From Filosporella fistucella (Eukaryota > Ascomycota > Leotiomycetes > Helotiales): DNA of 64,000 nt. Position 1 is the first letter of the stretch, and every line of letters starts with the position of its first letter. The stretch spans positions 744,001 through 808,000 of the forward strand of contig JAQJZZ010000020.1 in NCBI GenBank assembly GCA_030077755.1. Reading direction: 5' to 3'. The notes below the pieces were generated by a model. That model was not told where the DNA came from and searched no databases. It worked only from the letters and a program-made list of their open reading frames with translations. Shown in pieces: positions 1-11,474 of this stretch. A program made the position numbers and the translations under genes.

Positions 1-3000
1 TCTGGGAGCTTGAGGGAATGGTTTATTCTCATGACTCTGCGGCTTGACAATACCAGTCACTGCTCGCTCGATACCAAATTCGTCGATGAAATAGACGGTT
101 TCAGTTTTCACTGCAGGAACTGGAGGGGGTGGCTTTGCTGGGAGCAAAGGAGAGCCAGAAGTGACTGAAAATGCGGGTCCGATAGGGTAAATGTAAGGAG
201 CTTGCTTGACGATGGGCTGGGGTTGGTTGCCTTGTTGACTGAGGTATGCTCGAGGTGCATTATAATCGCCCGTTGATAGTTGATGAATGAGACTAGGTTG
301 TAAGATTTGACCAGAACCTGGCGCACTCAGCGGTGATAGAGTGACTGCTGGTGGTGCAAAAAGTGTAGGCTTTGTTGATGCTGCTGCTGAGACAGGAGTT
401 TCATTTGCAAATCTCGAGGAAGCCAAACCAAGCATGCCCTTCAAGGCCATTTTACCAATTACATGAGGCTCTTTAACAGTTGAAAGGGTAGCATTTTCGG
501 AAATAGGGACAACGATTTCAAATGAGGATGGGGTCTGATCTGGCTTTGAAGCGGGCTCAGGTATAACAGAAGAATGAGACGACTTCTGCACTACTGCAGG
601 CTTGGAGGAAGTCGATTCAGGTGGGTTTGACGATTGAGACGACTTCGTTTTCGTTGCAGATTTTACCCCTAGAGTTTCTGAAGGAGAAACTTTACCAGCT
701 GCATTTTCACTTGTGACTGATTCAGACTTCGAACAAAAGAGCTTTGACTTGATGCTGGAAATCTTGAGAGGTACTCCCATATCAAACTCAGCAGTGATTT
801 TGTTCCACATCGAAGTAGCGAGTGGGGTCGAGGGTCTAGAAGACGGGTTTGGTGACATAACACGAGAAGGTGTGAGTACTTGCTTGTCGGCAGGCACGGG
901 AGTTAAGCTTCCTGGTTGCGAAGCAGGTGACTTTGCCAATGCAACAACTTCAACAGTGCTAACGCTAGATGGTCTTGTTCCAGAAGAAAAACTTTCGACG
1001 GCTGGAACCGGAGCAGCAACGGCCAGATCAACGTTCGCGGAATTTGATGGGTTCACACTGGCTGCCGATTGAATGGTTGTCTCGGTTGGTGTAAGTTTTT
1101 CATCGGCATCTGCATTGATAGTTAGCTTTCCAAAATTCACAGCCAATCGATCACAATCAGAATTTGTAGGGACATGGCCGGTACCTCTTGGGGCTACCGA
1201 AAGACTCTCTTCCTTCTTTTTGGCCTCCTGGGTCGATGAGAACACAGCGCTCCAAAGATTGAAGTCGGTGTATAAGATCGCGGGGGTATTGGTTGGACGA
1301 TTGCTGATGGTCGAACCTCCGACGAGATGTCGATTGACGCCAGGAGTAGAGGGAATAGAACCTTGTGCCATTGATGAAACGCGAACGGCTGGCCGGGAAG
1401 GTGTTCGTTGGTGGCCAAGCTGACCACGAGGCATTGTATGGCGGCCTTCCTGGTAAGTGACTGTACGAATGGAACCAAATGGGGGCTGGAAAAGGCCAAC
1501 GACTTCCTCGCCAAGTCGGTCAGTGTGCAGGCCACAAGCTTTGCTACGTAAAGCAAGGATGCTCTCTGGAGAGTAAATGATACTTGACTTGGCACTTTTG
1601 ACTGTCTGACTTGCAGGAGTCTTCGTATGGGTAATACTATCATCAGATCTCTTGGTGTCGGAAACAGCCTGTTGCTCAAGTGAAGAAAGGGGAACCTCCT
1701 GACCAGCAGCCTTCAGAACTGCAGCACGAGAGGTAGTGCGGCTTCTGATGAACGTCATAACACGTTTTCGCGTCTCCTTGGCGTTGCTAGACTCCGATAT
1801 GTTTGAGGCGAACAAAGTGTTACCAGCGTTGACATGCTGGGCTTGAGATCCCTCATCAACGGGGGCGGAAGGTTGCATTACCCTAGGGGCACCCGCGGCG
1901 TCTTCATCCATCCTCAGCTCATCTGTTGTTGTAACCGTACCCACTGTTGCATTGAACTTGGAGGTGGCTGATGATTCTGGTAGGTCTGTGTGGGCTTTCA
2001 GAGCCAGCTCCAGAACTTTTAAGCTCTTGGCCTTGATAAAGCCCAGCGATAAAAGGTCAGGCAAACTGGAAAATATGTCCGAAGAAAAGAGAAAGACTCC
2101 AACTTCCTTCTGTGCAGCTATAAGATATTTAGATGATCTGAGAATTTCCGATGACGACAGCTCCTGCATAGGTGGCCCATTGGCCTTGACAACAGCATCG
2201 GATAGCCGAGTTAAGAACGAGCCAGCTGGATCATCAAGTTTTTTGAAAGTGCCTACAATGAAAGCATCATTTTCGAGTTGAATCATGTCTTGAGCCAAAT
2301 CTGAAGCAGACCGAAGCGATGAATCAGGCTCATCATTATTAGCCTTTCCAGCATCATCTGCAAAGGACAAAAGTGGTTCAACTCCAGCAATTTCGGACAT
2401 ATCACTGAATGACTGAGTGCTGATTCTATTTTCACTTCCAGGTCGATAGGCTTCAGGACTGTGTGAGTGGGATTGAGCATCAACAAGATCCAGGGTTTCA
2501 GCTGTAGCTGCAGCAGAGGCAATATCAAAAACGGATTGACGAGATTCCGAATCGAGGTGGGCGAAATTATGAGGCTCGGAACCTTGAACTGTTGATGAAC
2601 GAGAAGCTACTTCGGTCGACAGGATCTTCTGAGGAAGAACCTTTAATGTCGGTTGGGGTTCAGGCAGCAATTGTTGCTCTTGCTGAACGGCACCAGAAAC
2701 CTCTTCATTTTGTGTCTTAATATCCTTGCGTTTTGAGATTTGAACCTCATGTTTCTTGATAACGGGCGAATTTCGAATGGTCAGTGCAGTAGCAAACATA
2801 CGCTGCAACTGACCCCCTGATACAGCAGTCGGTTTTGGTGGTTGCTGAACAGGACGAGAGACAACACTGGGTGTGAGTACCGGAGCTTCATGCTGTCGCG
2901 AGACACGATTTTCCACCAAAGTACGATAAAATGAGCTAGCTTCGAATGGCAAAGCGAATATGATGGCCCAGTTAAGAGATGATTTGTCGTTGTCCATAGC

Positions 3001-4521
3001 ACGGTAGGTAACTGTCGAACCCTTTAATTCAAGTACGGCATCGTCATACACCGGCTCATCGAGGAAAGCAACGCCATCGGGTAGACAAATCTGAAGTGTG
3101 AGGCATTTTTCCGCCACAGGTTTTTGCATCAATCTCGCAATTGCTGGTCGACTCTCGCCAGAGTTCTTCTTGACCTTAGCTCCATATTGCTTGAGTAAAC
3201 GGCTTGGATTGACTGCAACACCAGCAGAGTTATTGACGGGAGCAGATGGTGCAGTGTCTGCTGTGGTGCTGGGTTTGTTGGCAGTTCTAATCGCAGGAGC
3301 TGGAGTAGAAGAGACACTAAGAGTGTCACTAGCTTTCGCCCATCGAGAAGCCGCCAAGCCTCTCATCTCACGTAGATTCAATGAATCAAGCTCTTTGTGG
3401 TTTGATTGTATGGTTCGTGCGGAGTAGGCAGGTGATGATGAAGGTAGAATGGTTTCCCCCAGAATTTTCGTCTTTTGAAGTGCTCCTTCAATCTTGGATT
3501 TGCCTTGAGAGGGTTTGGGTGCAGCATTCTCCTTTGTATTTGGGTTCTGTAAGATAGTTTTGGCGGTTTTTGTAGTGGCAGATGTAGGTTGCACAGAGCC
3601 TGCAGCAGGAGTATCCTTTTCCTGGCTTGGGAATCCCAATGCTGCCAGAAATTCTTCTGGGGTTACAAGTTGGGGTGGAGGTAGATGTGTAGCAACTTGT
3701 GCATTTGTTCTTCCACCACGAACTGCTCGAACGGCAGCTTGACCTTTACCAATAGCAACAGAACCATGTCCTCTTCCACTTGGACCAATGGGTGCCCCAG
3801 GGGGAGGCGAAGGCTGGTGCACGGCAGCCCGAAGCTTTTTAAGGGCTTTCTCAATTCGCTGGGCGTTATCCATGTCATCGTGGCCACGGGGATTTCGGGA
3901 GTTTTTTCCACTGAAGTTGGTGCTGTGTAAGAATCTTGACAAATGAAAATGATATCATGAGACATACTTTGAAAATTGAGCTCGACCTCCCCAAGCACCT
4001 CCACGGATACCAGACGCATGTCCGCCTCTCATGGAATGATTGCCTCGGGAATGATGAGAGAATGCATGGTTACCAGATGCCTTCATAGCCTCTCTTCTAA
4101 TTCGAAAAAGCTGGCCATCCATCATAGGGTCCAGCTCGCCCTCGGCGGGGTCGACATCATCGAATTTCACATCTTGCTATGGTCAGCACAGCATTTTGTA
4201 TGATGTCTATGAAACTTACTGTACCAGGCAGCAATTGCATCGTCACGAATTTGACTGGGGTTTGTGACGGGTTTGGCTAGTGAGAGTGGAAGTGGTCCAG
4301 AGTATCCCCTATCCTCCAAAGGTAGTGTGTCTTTGCGGCCAATTCCTAATTCCTCCTAAATCTTGGTGAGCATTCTTGAGTTTGAATGTGGAGCATTGGG
4401 AGAAATATACCATCATAGCGGCATAGACCATTTTTAGCTCTGCCTCTGTTCGCTCCTTTTCTGGTGGTGGCGCCTTTGAGCGGCAGCCAGCACCAGGTGG
4501 CTCACCTGGAGGGTCATCCAT
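1..4521 (-). CDS. Long disordered protein, RGG-like patch, 3' end outside window
   Basis: I do not recognise this gene. Exons join in frame as 4521-4411, 4355-4220, 4172-3968 and 3922 to the window edge, giving about 1,458 codons with no stop reached. Introns are 55, 47 and 45 nt. The start is the first ATG, followed by MDDPPGEPPG. The N-terminal ~100 residues are moderately ordered (ending near AWYNVKFDDVDP). A Gly/Arg patch follows (key residues RGG, RGGAWGGR), typical of RNA-binding tails. The last exon is about 1,300 residues of Ser/Thr/Pro/Ala-rich, low-order sequence. Two related motifs appear far apart: RGLAASRWA and LGLASSRFA. The coding frame lacks internal ATGs in useful places, so it looks fragmented if one searches only for ATG-initiated ORFs. 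Confidence is high that it is a gene; function is unknown. Confidence 0.8.
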
Positions 4522-6904
4522 GTTAAGATCGTTGGGTTCGAGAACCTTGAGTCAAAGTAAGATTGACTATCGTAGAGGTATCTGTTGATCTTTGTCCTTG
4601 TCAGTAAATCTCAAAAGAAGTACGATATTGGAGTTGCCAGAGGACAATCGAAGTTTTGTGGGTGGTGAAAAGTAGTGAGTTCTGATTGAATGAAATATAG
4701 AGGTAGTGCAGAGATGAGCGGAGTTGAACTGAGATCGTGTAAGTGGTGGATGTAGGTTGATGAAAACCTTGGACTAGAAGTAGAAAGGTAGGTAGGTAGT
4801 TGAGCAAGAGCCCGAGACTAGGAATCTCAAGCGAATAAGAAGGGGTAGGAAGGATCATCGAATAAAGAGCAAAGAGCATTCAAAGAGAAGTGAAGCACTA
4901 TGAGATATGCAAGCTTGTTTCGGGTACGCGCATGCAATTTTATTGTCGAGAACGAGATGTTGATTGGGGTTTGCAATGCAGAGAACTTACCTTATTCAGA
5001 TCAAGAAGCTTGATTGCTCACAGAGGCACGCCTCCCTGGCTGTAGAGAATTGATTATGTATCGCGATTGATGTTGGGAAAGAGAATCTTATTGAATGGGA
5101 AAGTTTTGTTTGTGGTGACAAGAATTGTAGATGAGGGAAAGATGTATTGGGTTTGTGGGCAGGAGAAGCACGCGACTACCGTTTTGGGAAATTGTAGCAC
5201 CGCTAAATGTTTTGCCCTTATCGCAGCATCACTAACCGTAGTTAACGTCAGAGAAGTCGAAGATATCGAGGGCGGTAAGATGGTAACGAAAGCTCAACTA
5301 TTATTGAGTTACATTAACCGAATTCGCTCTCGAGATACTACATTCACCAGTTTCTTGATGCCGGGAAGAAAAGGGAAGATTCGAAGATCGAAAGCTCGAA
5401 TGTGGTAGCACTTGCCGTTTCAGCGACATCTGATCATGAGTAGGTTTCTGGATACACAGATCTGTGGTTAATTCATTCAATCGAGTTGAAGTATTTGAGT
5501 TACTGTTTGGAAGCACAGAAAGCTGACAAACGTGCAGGACTAGAAATGCCACGCAACATCTGGATCCATCGAAGTTCGAAACCCGACTCCCTTGAGATGG
5601 CCAATCCTGCAATATCAGGCGATGATCACGACTAAAATACATCCGTCCTCCTCCTGATGTGGAACGTTCTGTAGGAAAAGAGGCAGGTGGTTGCAACAAC
5701 GATAGTTGGAGTATTGAAATGGATTTGCCACTTGGGTAGGAGAACAGAAAAAGGATGCGTGAAACACAAGATTTGGTGAGCTCCGTACGCTTGACGGGAT
5801 GACCTTAAGCGTCTAGTGTCTAAAGGGGCCAGCAAGCACAGCTACTTCTCGCTTCCCTTTCCAGGAGTGGCAGGCTCTTCCACTGTCCAGCATACGAAAT
5901 TTAAGAAACGAGGGTTCTAAAGACGCTGGAGGATACATTCGGAAGCTTCATTCAGCTCATGGAAGCTGCGAAACATATCCAAATCAGTATAGAAGAGTCA
6001 GAGCAATACGTATTGTGTTGTACTGTCAGATAAAAATAGTCGGTATGGTAAGAGAAGGTAGCAACAGTCGAAAGTTTTACTCCTTTTTCGTGGGCACTAT
6101 TTCGACGAGGGTATGACCATCCCCGCTTCTTTCATTCCTAAGGTAGCTACTCTTGTCTCGGCATCGTGCTTAACCCAACTCGGGCGACCTTTAAATAAAT
6201 GAGAAAGTGGAATAAGTGCCATGAGGTATTACAAGCTAGGTAGCTTAGAATCTACAACTTTTGTTCTTCTAACCTTCTAATTGCCTTGCATCGGCTACCT
6301 AACTTCTGCAAGTAGACTAGAAAAGTAAGGTAGACTAATACTCTAAGTCATTGAGACAGCAAGAGACTTCTAGCAATAAGGGTCTTGTGTCCCGCTTCCT
6401 CAATGAAATAATTGACTGTAAGCTTGCTAACAATCTTGAACACTACTTTATTATTTTGTCCGGAGAAAGGGTGTGAACTACAAAAACGACTTGCTATCTT
6501 TATGAACATGTCATGCAATTAATAAACTGGCATTTTGTGAACCATGAGTCTAACTCATCCACGCTTTATGAGACTGCAACCTTGGAGGCAGACATCCGTT
6601 ACGTTCGATAATGCCAATCCCAGAGATAGAAGAAACCCTCCTATGACATAGTAAGCGACCTCAGGAATTCTTAACGCTTGGAACTTGAAAAGTGATACTG
6701 CTTTGGTTGTCGAACTCACTGGAAGTGATGTCGTTGTGGTTAGGCGACAAATGAGTAGAAGTTAATCACATCACGTTGATTGGCCAACAGCTTCGGAGCA
6801 TAGTTTTCCCAGCCGATGCTCGCGATATCGGGATAAGAAAGTCTGGGGAAAGAATTTCTTCTTCTTCAGACGCCTGAACGCATTGTACAAATACCACAGC
6901 AATC
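4522..6904. other. Intergenic region between two divergent genes
   Basis: This 2.4-kb spacer lies between the minus-strand disordered-protein gene and the plus-strand aconitase gene, so it should carry both promoters. I see no convincing coding exon. ORFs near 5067-5408 (+) and 5301-5699 (-) overlap on opposite strands and have no recognisable domain. A short GGTA-type run (ggtaggtaggtag) lies near 4785-4800. Confidence 0.5.
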
Positions 6905-9545
6905 ATGAGGGCCGGGCTTCTGAATAGCAGGTATGCTGCTATACGGGTGCGTACGGGTTTTCTGGTGCAATGGCACATCAATTGACTTCTACAGAGTTCG
7001 ACTCCAGCAACCAGATTGCAACGTCGAAACCTTGCAACAGTCGTCCATACGACTTACAAGCCAGATATTGCTTCACGGACGCCGCCATATCCTAAATTAC
7101 TGAAGAGACTTGCTGAAGTATGTTCTTTATTTCCAATTCTGAATGCCTGCTGAAGAGAAATCGCGCAATTATCTCATTTTTGCTTGAGCCCACTGGATTG
7201 AGCCCAGTTAACTCTTCCTCCTAGGTACGCAGGGTCTTGGGGCCAGAGAGACAGTTGAGCTTAGCAGAGAAGATTCTGTATTCCCATCTCGAGAATCCAG
7301 AAGAAAGTCTTCTCACGAACACAAACAATGGACAGAATATTCGTGGAAATGCAAACCTTAAGCTCAAGCCAGACAGAGTGGCTATGCAAGATGCCTCTGC
7401 ACAAATGGCCCTTCTACAATTCATGACCTGCAATTTACCCTCGACCGCCGTGCCAGCCAGTATCCACTGTGATCATATGATTGTTGGAGAACGAGGGGCA
7501 GATGTTGATCTTCCGGAGTCGATTAAGGGCAACAAAGAGGTTTTTGACTTTTTGGAGTCGGCAGCAAAGAAATATGGTATTGAATTCTGGCCTCCAGGAG
7601 CTGGTATCATCCATCAAACCGTGCTGGAGAATTATGCCGCGCCAGGATTGATGATGCTAGGAACAGACAGTCATACCCCAAATGCTGGTGGTTTGGGAGC
7701 AATTGCGATTGGGGTTGGAGGAGCTGATGCTGTGGATGCTCTTGTTGATGCGCCATGGGAGTTGAAAGCTCCAAAGGTCTTAGGAGTCCGACTTGAGGGC
7801 CAGTTGAGCGGATGGGCCTCGCCCAAAGATGTTATCTTGGCTTTGGCTGGACAATTGACTGTCCGAGGCGGCACGGGGTACATCATTGAGTATACCGGGC
7901 CTGGTGTGGATTCATTGAGTTCCACTGGAATGGCCACGATATGGTAAGTGTATATTTCTCATTGGGCTATCCCTCCATCTCTTCCCTCAAAGACCTCGAC
8001 AGACAGCTAATAAATAATAGTAACATGGGAGCAGAAGTTGGAGCTACAACATCCATCTTTCCATTCTCAACACGCCATATCCCATATCTTGATTCCACTC
8101 ACAGACAGTCTATTGCATTGGCAGCTCAGGCCATTTCTGCTATGCCTTCCTTGCGGAATCTATTGAAGGCAGATGAGGGCGTCCAATACGACGACCTCAT
8201 TACAATAGACCTCTCCAAACTCGAGCCACATGTAAACGGACCAAACACCCCGGATCTATCTACCCCTCTATCAGTATTCGCCAAGGCTGTGAAAGCTAAC
8301 GACTGGCCTGAAACTGTCTCTGCTGGTTTAATTGGCAGCTGCACAAACAGTTCCTACCAAGACATGAGCCGAGCTGAGGATTTGGTAAAGCAAGCAACTG
8401 CAGCTGGTCTGAAGCCAGCAATTGACTTCTTTATCACTCCCGGCAGCGAGCAGATCCGTGCCACTTTAGAACGAGATTCCACGTTGGAAACGTTTGAGGA
8501 CGCTGGTGGAATTGTTCTTGCCAACGCGTGCGGACCATGTATCGGACAGTGGAAACGTACAGACAACGTTATTAAAGGCGACAAAAACGCCATCTTCACC
8601 TCGTATAACCGCAATTTCCGAGGTCGTAATGACGGCAACCCCGAGACCATGAACTTCCTTGCATCCCCTGAGATTGTAACAGCCATGTCTTACGCTGGAA
8701 GCACAAGCTTTAATCCTTTGACTGACACTATCAAAACTCCTTCGGGAGACCTCTTCCGATTTGCACCGCCAACGGGAGCTGAGTTACCAGCTGGTGGTTT
8801 TGAGGTCGGAAATCCTGATTTCCTACCCACCTCAGCAGCACCCTCTCCAGAGACACAAGTTGTAGTATCACCTACTTCTGACCGTCTTGCACTTCTTGAG
8901 CCATTTGCTCCTTTCCCAGCCAGAGACCTGAAAGGCTTGAAAGTGCTCTACAAAGTAACTGGCAAATGCACAACAGACACCATCTCCGCCGCTGGCCCCT
9001 GGCTGAAGTACAAAGGACATCTTCCTAATATCAGTGCCAACACGCTGATAGGAGCTATCAACGCCACAACAGGGGAAGTCAACGTAGCATATGACTTCGA
9101 CGGCAGCACATCTGGCATTCCAGAGCTAGCCCAAAAATGGAAAGACCAAGGTATCGAATGGCTCGTCGTAGCAGAAGACAACTACGGTGAAGGTTCCGCT
9201 CGTGAGCATGCAGCACTGCAACCTCGCTATCTAGGCGGCCGAGTCATCCTCGCAAAGAGCTTCGCGCGTATTCACGAGACGAACTTGAAGAAGCAGGGCG
9301 TAGTACCCTTGACATTCGCAAACGGAGAAGATTACGCTAAGATTGATGCTTGTGATGAAGTATCTACCATCGGGCTATATGACTTCTTGAAAAATGGAGA
9401 AGGAGATATCAGGCTTTCGGTGAAGAAAGCTAAGAGTGGAGAGGAGATCATTATCAAGACAAAACATACCTTGAGTAAAGATCAGTGCGGCTTCATTTTG
9501 GCAGGAAGTGCATTGAATCTGTTGGCGAAGATGCATCAATCGTAG
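6905..9545 (+). CDS. ACO2: Mitochondrial aconitate hydratase, Aco2/AcoB type
   Basis: Aconitase-superfamily [4Fe-4S] enzyme that interconverts citrate/cis-aconitate/isocitrate. The Aco2/AcoB paralogue is linked in yeast and Aspergillus to the homoaconitate step of lysine synthesis. Proposed exons are 6905-6930, 6997-7117, 7225-7943 and 8021-9545, giving 796 residues, close to yeast Aco2. The short first exons encode a basic, Ser/Thr-rich presequence ([20 protein letters not shown]), as expected for mitochondrial import. Cluster ligands are visible: Cys396 in GSCTNSS, and Cys459 and Cys462 in [10 protein letters not shown]. The swivel domain has [12 protein letters not shown] and the substrate-binding [12 protein letters not shown]. 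The wording [22 protein letters not shown] and [16 protein letters not shown] resembles Aco2 more than Aco1. The first intron (66 nt, ending CAGAG) is the least certain join. Confidence 0.93.
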
Positions 9546-9828
9546 ATGAGATTCTGGAACAAAATGTAGCATATGGCGTATTGGAGTGAAAACATATGAA
9601 TTTGATATACCTTTTGAATCCATTTCCTTCCGTCCGATCATCGCACTTGACTCATCTGAGTTCTCTTCTGAATCACAACCGCTCTCAGTTTCCAGTCTTC
9701 ATTCTGGTTGATCCTCGCCTCGATCGTTTTTCTACTCCCTTCCTCTTCACCTTCACTACCGAAGAAATTTCCGTGGCCATCTTACATGGGTAAGCGTTAG
9801 CTTTGATATATCTATAGGTTACCGGTAG

Positions 9829-11474
9829 TCATAGTGAAGTTAAGCAGATGAACTGAAAGGATGTCTGTGTCTCACCTGGAATTCTCCTGAAATAGGGATC
9901 TGGGGTTGACAACACCCCCCTCCCACACATGTCAAGATGCATTCCCAGTTTATAGTCCATATCAGCAAACTGCATCTTCGTCTCCGCTTCATTGTGTAGC
10001 CTGATAATATCATCTCTCAACATCTCAATCTCTCTAATCTGCTCCGCGGTTCCCCTTACAAAGCTCAGATCAGCTTCAGGGTGTGCAATTCCCTGCCATG
10101 CATTTCCATCAGAATTGGTATTTACACTAGGAGCCGTATTCTCCGAAGTTTTGGTTTGGGCAGCAAGGTCTCTCAACCCCATCCCAAACCCCTCGATACG
10201 GCCTGTTTTACATGCGGCATCGAATAAGTGTTTTGCTTGTGGATAAGCCATATCGCAACAGCTTCGAGACATCACTTCCTCGACCCGAGAGAAGGTAGAG
10301 TATAACTCTGATGGCAGGTTTTAGCATTAAAACACGCTCCACAGCAACGGAACTCTAGGATTCGATCTGTTACCCACCAAGCTCTCATTGCAGTCGGGTT
10401 ATCTGTAATTCCGGGACACGCAGGGACAGCAGTGATGGATTTAGCGTACTGGATAAAGGGCCGAGGAGACCGCTTCCATGTACTTTTCAGCAGTGCCATT
10501 ATCATATCTTCTCCCGTGGAAAGATAGAAATAACAAGTTTGTCTGTCCAACAGCAATCCTGAGTAATCCCACATCAGGCTTTTCATGATTGTATGCGAGG
10601 CTACGATAGACTGATAGCAGGTATCACATAGTGTGAACTTGTGATTCAAGTGTAGTGTCCATGATCTGCGTCCTTTCTCTATAATACCGCTATTGGATAT
10701 ATATCTCTTCCTGGCTCTTGTCTAGTCATCTAGTATCTTGATATTAAACGCTCATCCCCTAAGAAGGACAACAATACTGGCAAGGCCCAAAATCACATTC
10801 GGTTCCTAGTAAAGGGTTTTGTATTCGGACGAACTCATCAGAGAGGCAGACTTCATGAATGCGTGCTTTATAGTGCCAATCACAGATCCTGAACGGATCA
10901 GGACTTTGTGCCTGGGTGAGAAGAATCCGAAAGCCTGTTGGCACGATGTTGGTCCCAATTTCTGAGGGACAACACTCCATATTCGTCTCCAGACTTTCGA
11001 CTTCATTCATTCTTTCCACGAGTGGATCTACCCGATATTGCGCCACAGCTGCTTTCCATGCAGGTTCGTTGAGAGGATTACCCATAGCGCAGGCCACGAT
11101 CTGTTCACCATCTTTGGAAGATATGATCTCTCTAACAAACTGACGTGCAACTGCTGAGGGTGCAAGTGCTGAGATAAAACATACCTGGCATACCTTGAAG
11201 GTCTTTGGCAGAGCTGACCAAATCACTGGTTGGTAGAATGGGCTTGTGCTGAGATCGCAAAATCCGAAATTTGCAAAGCGACATTTGGTATTGCAGACAA
11301 GCTGTCGACCGAACGCAGAGTTGATTATATTACTATAGAAGTCAAATCAGATCTATATGGGATCCTGAAGCATATTCATCCTCTTCACTTTCGCTGAAAA
11401 TTCGACTCACGCCTTAGAACGACATTATTCCCACGAAATGAATCGAGACCTGAGAGCATTCCGTGCGCCAACAT
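9829..11474 (-). CDS. Cysteine-rich protein of unknown function
   Basis: I do not recognise this family. Four exons join in one frame: 11474-11413, 11332-10778, 10716-10307 and 10235-9829, giving about 477 residues. Cysteines are numerous and clustered: CNTKC, CQVC, CPSE, CDWH, CDFGPC, CDTC, RCCGAC. This suggests metal binding or disulphides, but no named zinc-finger pattern fits. There is no signal peptide and no clear membrane segment. The middle two exons are convincing because joining them gives an uninterrupted FGPCQARKRYISNSG. The first intron would be a GC-AG intron (AG^GCGTGAG), and the last has a weak donor (GTTATAC). Both ends are therefore tentative. A Met-less alternative frame overlaps the first exon (see findings). 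Confidence 0.6.

Noticed and set aside
4785..4800. ggtaggtaggtag run as a possible telomere-like repeat
   Set aside because: Fungal telomere repeats are TTAGGG; this is a short 4-base microsatellite within a gene leader.
5067..5408. 113-codon plus-strand ORF
   Set aside because: No domain, overlapped by an equal ORF on the other strand, no promoter-like leader.
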